Shown: positions 10,646 through 21,190 of the stretch, piece after piece | Layout: the number at the start of each line of letters is the position of its first letter | Numbering within the stretch: position 1 is the first letter of the stretch | Assembly: GCA_002778195.1 (NCBI GenBank) | Contig: PCDI01000004.1 | Coordinates: 2,888,226 to 2,952,225 of the forward strand | DNA from: Raffaelea ambrosiae | Lineage: Eukaryota; Ascomycota; Sordariomycetes; Ophiostomatales; Ophiostomataceae | Direction: 5' to 3' | Length of the DNA: 64,000 nt | Made by a program: the position numbers and the translations under genes | The notes under the pieces: generated by a model | Told to the model about the DNA's origin: nothing | Databases searched by the model: none | Seen by the model: the letters and a program-made list of their open reading frames with translations, nothing else

Positions 10646-11812
10646 ATGGCGACACGACGCCCGAGACAAATCATACCAAGCTTTTCCTCGCTCTCCCTCC
10701 TTCTCCTCCTTTTCGTCTCCTCCGTTCTGGCTTGCAATCTTACCATTACCGCCTCTACCGGTGACACCTGTGCCTCCCTCGCCGCCACGTGGGGCATCAC
10801 CGTCACCGGCTTTATTCACAACAATCCCACCGTCAAGAGCTGCTCCCAGCTCGTCGTCGGGGAGACCTACTGCATCGATCCGGATAACCATCCTGTCGTG
10901 CCGGGGAGCATTACGAGCAAGGGCGGCACCGGTGCTCCCGCAACCACGCCAGGGTCCGGCTCGGGCAATCGAGTGAGCACGGATGGCAGCTGCGGCAAGG
11001 GCGTCACCTGCGCCGGATCCAAGTTTGGCTCGTGCTGCTCGTCGCACGGATGGTGTGGCGACACGGCAAATCACTGTGGTGCGGGCTGTCAAGGGGACTC
11101 TGGGACGTGCAGCGGAGGAGCAGCAGGAGGAGGAGGAGGAGGAGGAGGAGGAGGAGGAAGTAGCGGTGCGCCTTCAGGAATCCCTGAAGGCGGTGCCTCG
11201 GGAGGAGGCTCACGCGTCACCGAGGTCACCCAGTTCCGCACAGCGTGGACCACGCTGGTGACGACCACGACCACGACCATGACCGTGACCAACACGGCGT
11301 ACCAGACGGCGCTGGTGACCAACACGGCAGTCGTGACCCAAACCTCGACCGTGTTGTCGAGCCTGACCACGACCCAGACACAAACCCAGACCCAGACCAA
11401 GCACGACACGGCCGTGGTGACGAGCACGGTCTTGCGAACGCAGCAAATCACCCACATGACGACCATGACGACGACCAAGACGGAAATTAACACGTCGATC
11501 ATCACGACGATCACCACGGTGACGCTGGTGGTGTCGGTGACAGACGGGGGAGGCGCGAGACAGAAAAGGCACGAGAGCGAGACGGGTGGTGCACCATCAG
11601 ACGAGGCCAGGGCAACAGCGGCGGGTACTGTCATCTTGCATGGAAAGGACAAGGAAGAAAGTAGGGAGCAGCAAGACGACCGAAAAGGAGAGCACTTGGT
11701 CAGGGACACGGCCAAAGAAAACAGCGATGGCTTGTTCTCGACAGGGCTGTTCTACGAAGGCGCCTGCTGTGGCATGGCTGCGCAGTGTCCTTACCCCACG
11801 GGGATAGAGTAA
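10646..11812 (+). CDS. Secreted chitin-binding protein: LysM plus CBM18 with long Thr-rich tail
   Basis: This single-exon gene encodes 388 residues. Residues 1-29 look like a signal peptide (SSLSLLLLLFVSSVLA). A LysM domain follows at about 31-77 (TITASTGDTCASLAATWGIT, then YCIDP). A hevein-type CBM18 domain spans about 115-156, with its eight Cys and GSCCSSHGWCGD. A poly-Gly run (encoded at 11124-11160) leads into about 120 residues dominated by Thr and Val, a likely O-glycosylated stalk. There is no obvious transmembrane helix or GPI signal. The C-terminus ends with CCGMAAQCPYP. Both domains bind chitin oligomers, so a role in the cell wall, or as a LysM effector hiding chitin from a host, is plausible. 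The sequence alone cannot decide between these. Confidence 0.88.
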   Translation: MATRRPRQIIPSFSSLSLLLLLFVSSVLACNLTITASTGDTCASLAATWGITVTGFIHNNPTVKSCSQLVVGETYCIDPDNHPVVPGSITSKGGTGAPATTPGSGSGNRVSTDGSCGKGVTCAGSKFGSCCSSHGWCGDTANHCGAGCQGDSGTCSGGAAGGGGGGGGGGGSSGAPSGIPEGGASGGGSRVTEVTQFRTAWTTLVTTTTTTMTVTNTAYQTALVTNTAVVTQTSTVLSSLTTTQTQTQTQTKHDTAVVTSTVLRTQQITHMTTMTTTKTEINTSIITTITTVTLVVSVTDGGGARQKRHESETGGAPSDEARATAAGTVILHGKDKEESREQQDDRKGEHLVRDTAKENSDGLFSTGLFYEGACCGMAAQCPYPTGIE

Positions 11813-12291
11813 ATATATGCTTGTCTTCGGGCTCATCTTCTGTCACGTGTACGCATTTTTCGATCTGTCTCGTTGAATGAAAACGTTGATATCTTTGTGT
11901 AAGTCATCGGCAGGGAGGGTATGCCAATTCACCGTACACCACCACACATCCATTCGATCTGGAAGATTTTCAAGTTTTTTTTTTTTTCCTGTATGATGTT
12001 CAAGAGGAAAATGCTGTCCTCCCTCATTGATTTTCTTGAATTCAGACCCAGGATGGCAAATGTTGAGTGTTTCCACCCTGAAGACTGCAATGAAGACTGC
12101 CCAAAAGCGATCACGTGCCTACAGCTCCCCCCCCCACTAACGAAAATCCACATCGACGTCACTTGCAATTCGGTTGCGATCTCGAAACGCAAACCCAACG
12201 CCAGCAACTTGCGCCTCCCGGTCAGCCATGCGACAGCTCGTGGCCCACCTTCTTGAGACACCATAGAATGACATAGAAACGGCCCTCCACG
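11813..12291. other. Intergenic between LysM and MED22 genes
   Basis: Short spacer with a T12 run near 11975 and a run of C just upstream of MED22. No gene is seen. Confidence 0.5.
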
Positions 12292-13011
12292 ATGGACCCC
12301 AACCAGCCCCAACAGCGCGAGGCCACCAACCTGCTGGGTATGTTGCCGCCATTGGATGATGCAGCCAAACCCTCCTCCTCCGACTGACCCTGTCACAAAC
12401 CCCCCCTTCCAGACCACGAGGCAAAACTCATCGCAGACATGCTCCAGCACTTCCGCGCCGTTGCGCTCGCCGCCACCGTGCGCGTCTCCAACCGCTCCAC
12501 CGTCGGCGAGGCCGCCGCCAACCGTCTGCGCATGGAAACCGAAGCTGGCGGTCTGGTATGTTGTACTTTTCGTTTAGTCCTCGCTTCTCTCGTTCTGCTT
12601 TTTGTTCTCGCTACGCTCGTTCTGCTTTTGTTCTCGCTCCGCTCGTTTTGGGTTTCCTCCTCCCTCCTCCCTCCCCCCTCCCTCCTCACTCCTCGCTTCG
12701 CTCGTCGCTGACTCCCCAAGATCCAAACCGCCGAGGACCTCCTCTCCCTCACTCGCCGCATCCGTGAGCTCTGGGTAATCGGCCCCCTCCGCAAACCCGG
12801 CGAAGGCGACGCCGAGGCCGAGTCCCACATCCGCGCACTGGTCGAGCCCGTCGCCGAGCGTCTCGACCAGCAGCGGCTCCGCCAGAGACAGCGTCTGCTG
12901 GGACCGCACGGGACGTACCAGGCGGTCGGGCCGGGCGGTGTGCCCGTGGCACCGCCACAGGCAGGCGGACAGGCTGCACAAGCACTACCGCCTCCAGCAG
13001 GCCGTCCGTGA
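12292..13011 (+). CDS. med22: Mediator of RNA polymerase II transcription subunit 22
   Basis: Three exons, 12292-12337, 12413-12555 and 12721-13011, encode 159 residues. Both introns have GTATGT donors, and the first contains the branch sequence CTGAC. The protein starts MDPNQPQQREATNLLDDHEA. It continues as the helical MED22/Surf5 core: MLQHFRAVALAATVRVSNRS, RLRMETEAGGLIQTAEDLL and LTRRIRELWVIGPL. The C-terminal 40 residues are Gln/Gly/Pro-rich and probably disordered. MED22 is a head-module subunit of Mediator and acts in the nucleus. The length fits fungal homologues. The second intron carries a repeat also found in the neighbouring PUS1 intron. The gene is convergent with PUS1. Confidence 0.82.
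12578..12711 (+). repeat. Degenerate minisatellite in MED22 intron 2
   Basis: Three units of about 27 nt (CTCGCTNCGCTCGTTCTGCT core, 12578-12650) are followed by pyrimidine-rich sequence and a further copy, CCTCGCTTCGCTCGT, at about 12692-12706. The last copy is an exact reverse complement of 15 nt in the PUS1 intron repeat. Confidence 0.75.
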
Positions 13012-13309
13012 GTGCCGGGCGTGCCAGGAGCCGCAGCAGCGGAAGAACGGCCGAGTGGCAAAGGAAGGTTTCTTGCTTTTCTAACATATTCATGGTACCA
13101 TTTCTGCATGTTGGGTGTGATTTTGTTTTGTTTTTTTTTCTTTCCTAATTTTAACCCGTCCCATTGGTTCTGTCTTTACTTGTACAATAGATGCAAAGGC
13201 GTTACAAAAAACAAACCCTAAAATATCATACGAGACCCCGTTTCTGAATTCCCAGTATGGGCCCCCCACACACGCCCTTTCTTTGGTTTGGATATACTGT
13301 CTTTCGTCC

Positions 13310-15559
13310 TTAACCCTCGCCTTCGCCTGGGTTCTCGGTATCCTCGTCGGGGTCATCCAGTAGTTTGGGTTCCTTTTCTCCGTGGCCGAAGCGCTCGTAG
13401 GCGGCGTCATACCCGCCGGGAATGGCCCACATGTAGTAGCTGGTGCGGTAGTTGTCGAGTTGGTTGAAGAAGGAATGGAAACTGGGACGTCAGAAGCAAG
13501 AAGAGAAAGGTTTAAAACGAGCGAAGCGGGGAAGAAATAAACGAGCGAAGCGAGGAAGAAATAAACAAGCGAAGCGAGGAAGAAAAAAAAGAGTGAAGCG
13601 AGGAGAGATGGAAAGAATACTTACACGTTCTGGGTCTCTTCGACGTCCCAGATGCGGGAGTAGATCTGGTGGTCCTTGAACTCGCGCATCTCCTTTTCGT
13701 AGAGGCCAAAGTCGATCTTGTCGCGGGCAAAGTTGGCGTAGGCGCGTTCGTTGTAGCTATCAAAGACGGGCCGCTCGAGCAACAGCCCCAGACCGGGGGC
13801 GCGCGGGATGCTGATGCGGCGCGGGCCGTAGCTGGTCCGCATAATGTCCACGGGCGGCGTGCCGCAGCGGGTGAGCATGACGGCCATGGCGACCATCTTG
13901 CGGATCTGGTGCATCATGAAGCTCTGGCCGTGGACCTTGAGGGAGAGCCACTGGGTGTCGCGGATCAGGATCGGTTCCGGGTTCACGACAAAGGACTTGA
14001 TGTGGCGGTTGGCCGAGGCGTCCTTGAACGACTTCTGGACCGTGTAGTTGTGGTAGTTGCGCGTGCCCTCGTACACCGACAGGGCCTCCTGGAGCTGGGC
14101 CAGGCGCGTGGGCGACACGCGGTACCGCCGCTTGGCCGCGACGTAGGCCGCCTTGACCTCGCGCAGGGCCTGGTCAACGGCCAGCTTTTGCGCCTTGGCG
14201 GCGGCATCCGCCTCGGGGTCCGCCTCGGGGTCGGCGGCTTCGGTCGTCTCGGTCGTCGTCTCCTCTCCAGCGGCTTCCTGCCTTTCCTGCTCCTCCTCCT
14301 TCTTCTTCTCTTCCCGTTCCTTCCTCCTTTCCTCCAACTCCGCCGGCGTTCGCTCCACGTCGTCCAGGTTCCGGACGCCCTCGGTGCCGTCGTCCGACGA
14401 ATGCAGCACCTCCACCACCCTCTTGCGAATCGCCGGGTCCAGCTTGTCCAGGATCGGCCGCGCCACGTCCCGCTCCACATCGGTCCAGAAATCTTTGACG
14501 TCGTCGAGCCGCCGCATCATCTCGTCGTAGACCTTGGTGTCCCCGGCCTTCTCGTCGGCCCGCTTCGCCGCCGCCACCATCTCCCGCCCCAGGAAACTGT
14601 CCGGGTGCGGCGGCAGCAGCGCATAGCTCGGCAGCAGGTACTCGTACCAGCGCGAGTCGCAGGCCTGGTAGCAGCTGAAGCTGTTGACGGTGCGCAGAAT
14701 GCCCCAGATGCGGATCTGGTCCGGCAGGGCGGCGTTGATGCGCGCCACGACGTCCTCGTCCTCGACGATGAGCTTGAGCGAGATGACGTTGCCGGCCGCG
14801 TGGACGCCCTTGTCAGTGCGCGCGCACCGCACCAGACTCGACTTCTTGGGGTCGTCGGCGTTGGCCTTGGAGATGGCGCCGGCCTCGACAAACGCCCGGA
14901 ACAGGTCGCCCTCAATCGTCCGCTCCTCGTGGTTGATCTGCATGCCGCGGTAGCCCGTGCCCGCATAGCCGATCAGAACCGCCACCTTGCGCTTGGGTTT
15001 CCGCGTCTCGGCCGCAATCTCCTCGGCGCTGAAGGGGATGCGCATGTTGGACGGCCCCAGAGCCGCCGCGCGTGCGCTGCGGGCCTCGACGCTGTCCTTG
15101 TCATCGCCGGTCGCGTCCTTTTCGGCTTCGTTGGCACGCTGGCGCTTGGCCGACCGGTGCTCGATCCATTCGCGGCGATTCATCGACTGGTAGGCGCTGT
15201 CTTTGGTCCGTCTACTCGCTTAGCCGTCAGCTAGAGGTTATGGGGGGGGGGGAAGAAAAACGAGCAGGCCGTCGTCGTTCTCCGTTGTCCCTTGCTTGGT
15301 CGCATCTCCAAAAGGCCATGTTCCTTTCATTCCCTTCCCTTGCTTTTTCCTCCTCCTCCTCTTTTCCTCTCCCCTTGCAAAATCAAAACACTTACGCGCC
15401 GAACCCCCTCTTCTTCTTGTTGTGCCCGCCTCCGTTTCCTTGGCCGCCATGCTTCTTGTGCTGTGGATGAGTGCTGTCCTTGTTGGAGTTTGGTGCAGTT
15501 GCTGCAGGCGCTGCAGGAGCGGAGCCTGCCGCACGGGAATTGGCACCTTCGTCTGCCAT
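13310..15559 (-). CDS. pus1: tRNA pseudouridine synthase PUS1 (TruA family)
   Basis: Three exons on the minus strand, 15396-15559, 13625-15211 and 13310-13481, encode 640 residues. The enzyme converts uridine to pseudouridine in tRNAs (positions 27/28, 34, 36 in yeast Pus1) and in some snRNA and mRNA, in the nucleus. The N-terminus MADEGANSRAAG is disordered and Lys-rich (HNKKKRGFGA). The catalytic motif RCARTDKGVHAAGNV has its Asp at about residue 188. Other family blocks are VAVLIGYAGTGYRGMQ, DSRWYEYLLPSY, YEGTRNYHNYT and FMMHQIRKMVAMAVM. A charged insert rich in Glu and Lys (encoded near 14190-14340) separates the two halves, as in other fungal PUS1 proteins. The 143-nt second intron carries a 24-nt tandem repeat. 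Confidence 0.93.
13515..13610 (-). repeat. 24-nt minisatellite in PUS1 intron 2
   Basis: Four consecutive units with period 24 on the plus strand (first units begin AAACGAGCGAAGCG) fill most of the intron. In the PUS1 transcript they read CCTCGCTTCGCTCGT, the same orientation as in the MED22 transcript. Confidence 0.85.
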
Positions 15560-16158
15560 TGTGATGCCGATACGCAAGCACGTCGCATCACTGGTGTGTT
15601 TGTCGTCCTTTCTCACGGCACGTTCTGTCGAGCTGGTCAGGTCAAATGGGATTTTTCAAGGAACTCGAAGCTGCCCCTTCCCTTTTGATTTTTTTAGTGG
15701 GGCTGCGAAGCTGCGATAAGATAATAAACGCGACCCTGCAAGAGTTAGTAAGCGGTCGAACAACCCAATGGCCCCCTACCAGCAACAACAGCGACCTTCA
15801 AGTGATTTAACTACACATTTCCGTCACTACGGATGTATTGGTAAATCATACTGTATTTGCTTTCGCAGATATCCTTGAGGTTCGTTACTTTCAGCGTTGT
15901 GAACGTGTATAAATACAAAAAGAGGGAAGCGAATAAAAAAAATAGACGAGGAAAAAGAAAAAGAAGAACAGAAGAGGTATGGAATGAAACAACGAGAAGC
16001 ATGCCAATTCATATTCTCATCATGTACATCCGTTCGTGTCAAAATAGAAGTGACAATAAAAATAGCACAGGTTGCAACGTAACCACAAACAACCTCGAAA
16101 AGTTGAAATCATTGCCCGCTGTCAAATTCAGATACATTCGGTCATTAAGTCGTTCGTG
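15560..16158. other. Intergenic, PUS1 promoter and ankyrin-gene 3' region
   Basis: This 0.6-kb spacer is A-rich between 15900 and 16080. No gene is recognised. Confidence 0.5.
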
Positions 16159-19100
16159 TCAAGGGAGAATTTCTCCACTAATGTCTCCGTCTTCGTCTTC
16201 GTCGTGTACTTCGGTGTCGTCCCCGGTGTCATACCCCGATTTAGGTGCCATCCCGCTCTTCAAGAACGAAATTCCAGACATGGCTGATGCAAATATGCCT
16301 GGTGGTGGCGGTGGCGGACCCGACCCCGTCGCTGCGGGTGGGATAAATGGTGGAGCTGGTGGAGGTTGCGTAGGGGCTGCCGAGGGCGAAACGCCTGTCG
16401 ACCCGCCCGTGACAGCTCCCGCGGCCGGCAGGTCCGATGACGTGGTCGTCCCGTTTCCGGGCGAAGAAGAGGAATTTGTCGGCGCTGACCCAGCCTTACA
16501 TTTGTCCATCTCCTTCGCTATGTGGTCCTCAATCAGCTCCACCACCTTGTGATGCCCGAATCCGCGGGCCACGTCGGCTGGCGTGCCTTTGCGGATATCG
16601 ATCGACTTGTTGCCCTTGATGAGGCAGGCACGCGCAGCTGCCATGCCAATACGCACATGCGGATTGGCTCCGTGGCTCAGCAGCCAGGCCACCATCTCGT
16701 ACTGGCCATGCGAGGCGGCAGCATGCAGTGGTGCATAGCCACCAGTCTTGCTCAAGCGGCGTCTGGCGCGGTCATAACGGCCATCGCAATCGCTGTCGCT
16801 GTCGCTGTCGTAAACCGAGGTGTCGTCGGTGCTATCCCTATCGCCCTCGGCAGCCTCGACCGACAAGCCCTGCTGCAGCAGGTATTTGGCGATGACCACA
16901 TTGCCGACGCGGCAGGCCGTGTGCATGGCCGTCTCGCAATAGATGGGGGTGGCGTAGTGGATGTCGGCACCTCGGCTGACCAAGAAGCGCAGCATCACCT
17001 TGTTCCAGTAGTAGACGGCGAGCATGACGGGGGTGACGCCGTTGCGGAGAGGGCGGTTGATGTCTGCACCCGCCTTGAGCAGGGCATCTGTCACGTCGCC
17101 GCGGCCCGCGCGCACGGCCATGTGCAGCGGTTGGCTGTGTCGGATAAAGGTGGCGGCATGTGGATCCGCTCCATGGCGCAGCAGCAGCTCTGTGACCTCA
17201 ATGTCGCCGCGGGTAACGGATGCGGCCAGATGCAGCGGGTTGCGGCCCGAGCTGTTGCACATTTTCGGGTCGGCACCGGCTAGCAGCAGACGCGCCACAA
17301 TGGGGGCAGACTCGGACAGGACTGCAAGATTGAGGTAGGTCACGTCTTGGCGGTAGGCAGTGGTGAGTCGGTGGATGTCGGCACCGTACCGCAGAAGCAG
17401 GTTGAGGGCGAAGATGTTGCCGACGATGATGGCGGCAAAGAGCGGGCGCAGTTCGGTGACGTCTTCCCGACTTGTGGCGACCTGCGTCTCAATGTCGACC
17501 ATGGATGGGCACTCGCGCAGGTAACGCGGCAGCAGCTTGGAGTCGAAGCGCAGCACAGCGTCCGTGATGGGCATCAGGTTGCAGCGCCGCGATGTGGCGC
17601 GGGCGCCGTACGTCAATAGGGCAAAGATGATCTCTTTCGAGGGAATGGCCCTCTTCGGATGGAGGAGGGCATAGCCCAGCGGAGTGACACCGCGGCTGTC
17701 GCAGCGGTTGGGGTCGGCGCCGTGGGCCAGCAGCTGCAAGACAATGGACAAGTGGCGCTCGCGGCAGGCCACATGCAGCGGTGTCAGGCCGTTGTCGTCA
17801 ATGGCATCGACATGGGCGCCCAGGTCGAGCAAGACTGTGGCCGGGGCCAAGAAGCCGCCCGTGGCGGCCACGTGGAGCGGGGTGATGCCGCCCGCAGCCG
17901 GCAGGTTTGGGTTGGCTTCGCAGACACCGAGAACCGACACGAGAGCTGCGTTGTCGTCGGAGACAGCGCGGGCGAGGGCGGTGGTGCCGTCTGTGGTGAG
18001 GTCGTTGAGGTCGAGGTCGGACATCAGGATGGTGACAATCGTCAGGTAGTCCTTGCGCTCCATGGCGGCAATGAGATCGTCGCGACTCGAGACAGGCCGG
18101 GGCTGCTTTTCCTGGACGGTCCTAATCTTGTTGGCGGTCTTCTTCGTTTTTTTGCCCTTGTCGACGTGGCTCTTGCGCTTCTTCTTCCACTTGTCCAGCG
18201 CTGTCTTGTTGGGCTGCACGAAGCCAAACTTTTCCCAGTAGTTGAAGAAGCGCGGCATCTCGTTGACGTCCTCGTCGTGGCGCAGCATGTCCGGGGGATC
18301 GGCCTCGTCGTGGGAGTCGTCAAGAGCTTCGGGGTTGTCGTACAGGGACTCCAGAGAGACGATGTATACACTTGCAATGTTAATAGTTGGTGCCGAGAGT
18401 CGTATTGGCACAGCCAGCACAAAGAAAGACAAGGCGAAACAAAACCAAACAAAACAAAACAAAACAAAACAGGACAAAGAACAAAGAACAAGGAGCAAAA
18501 ACGCATAGAGACAGAGAAAAACCACAAACGTACAACTTGCAGGTCGTCATGTGGGTCTCAAAATTGGCGTGGAACTGGTTCAGGTTCCGAACCATGTTCC
18601 AGATGAAGACGTTGTCCCAGCGGTTGGCGCCCGGGCCGTTGTGGTTGCGCAGCAGCTTCGAGCGGTGGCCGTGCATGGCGGCGCGGCAGGACATCGCGAG
18701 GTCGGACAGGACGTAGCGCATCTCGGGGATCAGCTTCTCGGCCTTGGGCAGGAAGCGCTTGCACCAGGCCACGGGCGTGCGGCGCTGGGCGATCTGGTCG
18801 TACTCGGCGGGGAACTCGGCGGGGAGAAGGTCGGCGCCACCAGCCTCACCAGCCCCCCCGCCCCCGTTCACGACGCTCGCCACGACCCCCGCCTCGGAGG
18901 CGTGCACCACCATGTCGCGCACACGGTCCAGCATCTTGTGCAGCACGATGACGGCGTTGTACAGCGCGCGCAGCTCGACCCAGGCGCTCTCGTGCTGGCG
19001 GATGATGACGCGGATGCAGCGATCGGTGTGCTGCAGGCGCAGGCGGTGCTCGCCCATGGCCGTAATGACGAGCTGCCGCAGCCGGATGGGCACGCCATCG

Positions 19101-19243
19101 CGGTCGGTCACGGAGGCGGCGCTGTCCAGTGAACGCTTCGGCGGTGGTGGTGGGGCGGTCGAGGAGGACGACGGGTGTGGGGATTCGGACTGGGCGCCGC
19201 GGGGGTGTGGGACCGGAGCCAGGCTGGCGACACCGGTCGGCAT
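16159..19243 (-). CDS. Large ankyrin-repeat protein with an unrecognised helical N-terminal domain
   Basis: Two exons, 18534-19243 and 16159-18370, encode 973 residues. The 163-nt intron has a GTACGT donor and a CAAG end. The joint reads HMTTCKFVYIVSLESLYDN. Residues 1-45 are Pro/Ser-rich. About 46-240 form a probably helical domain (RLRQLVITAMGEHRLRLQHT and WVELRALYNAVIVLHKMLDR are typical stretches) that I do not recognise. A basic patch (WKKKRKSHVDKGKKTKK) resembles a nuclear localisation signal. About 12 ankyrin repeats follow, with clear TPLHVA and LLAHGADPN-type motifs. The tail is Ser-, Pro- and acid-rich (PPPPPPG, then DTGDDTEVHDEDEDGD). No NACHT, kinase or transmembrane segment is seen, so a protein-binding scaffold is the best guess. 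Confidence 0.82.
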
Positions 19244-21190
19244 AGTGTGCGGTTGTGCGTGTGTGCGTGTTGGGTGTGTTGGATGAGTTCAGTGCTGGAT
19301 GAGTTCAGTGCTGGATGAGTTCAGTACTGGATGAGTTCAGTGTGTTGGATGGTTGGATGTGTTGTGGGCGTTCTAGGTGGTTTCGGTGTAGTCATGGATC
19401 GGGTGCCCTTATAGTAAGGTCGACCTGCGCTGTCCCAGACCGACTTCTGCCCAAGCAACAAGGCTGGCGATGCCCAAGCGGGGTCTTGAAGGGGATAAGC
19501 CCCTCCTAGAAGTGCGACAATGGACGTGAAATAATAGTCACGATCTCGAAAAAAGGTGGCACCCCCCCAGGCATCGACGATCCTTCCGACGAGAGCGATG
19601 ATCGAGAAGCAGGCGACAAAGACTGTGGCTGATCCCGGCGATCCTCTTCGTCGCAGTTACTGGCAAGGTCCTTGTTCACGAGGAGACCCGTCCCCGAGTC
19701 GATCCAACAAGAGTAAGGATGTGCGCGCCACTCGTGGCCACGCAGCCGCATCCACGAGGAGCCCACGGACAACTCGGGCGACACTCCGCGACGACACGAC
19801 ACTTAGTCAACGCGCAAGGCACACGGCTGTCGTCGTATACGATCCGATTGGTGTGTGCTCTGAGTGAGATAGAGGGGGGGGGGGTGCAAAGACAGATACG
19901 ATCCCCCCTCCAAAAAGCTCTCTAGACTGAGCGCTAGAGGGGTGGCAACGATAATCGCAGATGTACAAACGTTGAGGTATTGTGGGGAGCGGAGAGGGGG
20001 GGGGGGCGTGGTGAATGAAATAAAGATACTATGTAGTTTGGGGGGGATAGTCAGGCGAGAAGGACGCGCTGTGGGGTGGCTTGGGGAAGGAGTCCACGAT
20101 GGCTTTGGAAGGCACGCCTGTTTCTCCTTCTCTTTTCGATCGCCAGCATTGAGTGTGCGCACGCGGGAGGGGAAGAGACAAGAAAAGGGTGAAAAAAGGT
20201 CAGGGAAAAGAGGGAAGGCGCGATGGGCACCGATGATGGGCGCCGGCAAGGAACAGGTGAAAGTGGAAGAGGGGCGCCGCATGTTTCCGCCCGGCCTATG
20301 CCTCGTACAATTGAATGGTGGGCAGTTTCTGGGCGCACGGTCCAATGGGCAGGCCCATGTCTTGTCTTACAGGGGAAAGAGCGAGTCACTACTTCACACG
20401 TCCTCTCCCTTCACACACACGTTTGCACACGTTCACACACAGGGTGGCAGAGGAAATTCAGCCAATGACGACACGGGTGAGATAGGAAGCCTTATTTTTA
20501 TCAATTATCTGCAACCTTCCCTTTTTTTTTTCTCCTTTTTTTTTTTTTGTTCTGCCTCCCTTTGGTTACATCCACTCGATATTTCGCGCAGCCAAAGTGG
20601 AGCAGCACAAAAAATGTGCACTTTCGACTACGTACGAGTGCGAGTTACATGCGAATCCTTCGTGTTCTGTGTTTAGAAACAAGGCAACTCCGCCGATGCT
20701 TGTTTTGGAAGTTAGGAGTCTTCTCGGTTGAAACAACCGCCCTATGGCGGGTTCAAACAGGGGGTTCAGCACTCTCCCGTCCAGAGAGAACAACGTGGAA
20801 GTGGACGCGCAAATGGGAATGGGAATGGCCTTTTTTAGTTTACACGACCAGAGTATGGCTATGAACTCTGGTCTAGTTGACAGCTTGAAGAAAAGAAAAA
20901 AAATGGTCCCCCTGCTTGAAGAAGGAACCAGCCTTGACTAGATGAGGCCACTCGTCCAGCTCGTCTACTCTGCTCTCCCGAGGTGGCTGCAAGTCGACCC
21001 ATCTTTCGGTGGTCTGTTCCACCAATTGCTGTCACGTTGCTCGTGTAAGTCATCCAAGCCGTGCGGCGGTCTGGCAACCTATGCGAGACGTTTCACATCA
21101 TCGTTGCCAATATCTCATCGTGGTCGTATCTTTTTCCTTTTTTCATGATCATCATCATACATCTCTCTTTTTTTTTTCATCTTCCTGTCT
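19244..21190. other. Intergenic between Zn2Cys6 and ankyrin genes
   Basis: This 1.9-kb spacer holds a 16-nt tandem repeat next to the ankyrin gene, G runs near 19875 and 20000, T tracts near 20523-20550 and the 3' side of the Zn2Cys6 gene. Open frames here lack coding character. One ACTATGTA octamer occurs at 20028. Confidence 0.5.
19280..19343. repeat. 16-nt tandem repeat, four copies, in the 5' leader of the ankyrin gene
   Basis: Copies start at 19280, 19296, 19312 and 19328 with unit GGATGAGTTCAGTGCT. The third copy has one change and the fourth diverges at its end. The array begins 37 nt upstream of the ATG, so it is probably transcribed. Confidence 0.9.

Noticed and set aside
13669..15234. 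Long open frame on the plus strand opposite PUS1
   Set aside because: It is the antisense shadow of a GC-rich gene; the minus-strand frame has all PUS1 motifs.
2396..16158. A full secondary-metabolite gene cluster
   Set aside because: Only accessory-type reductases and a regulator are present; no backbone synthase is in the window.
19506..19802. Minus-strand open frame of 98 codons upstream of the ankyrin gene
   Set aside because: No domain, no conserved-looking segments; overlapping frames on the other strand are equally open.
20741..20790. Stretch with hairpin-like pairs and GGTTCAAAC resembling a tRNA T arm
   Set aside because: No acceptor, D or anticodon stems of the right spacing could be fitted.
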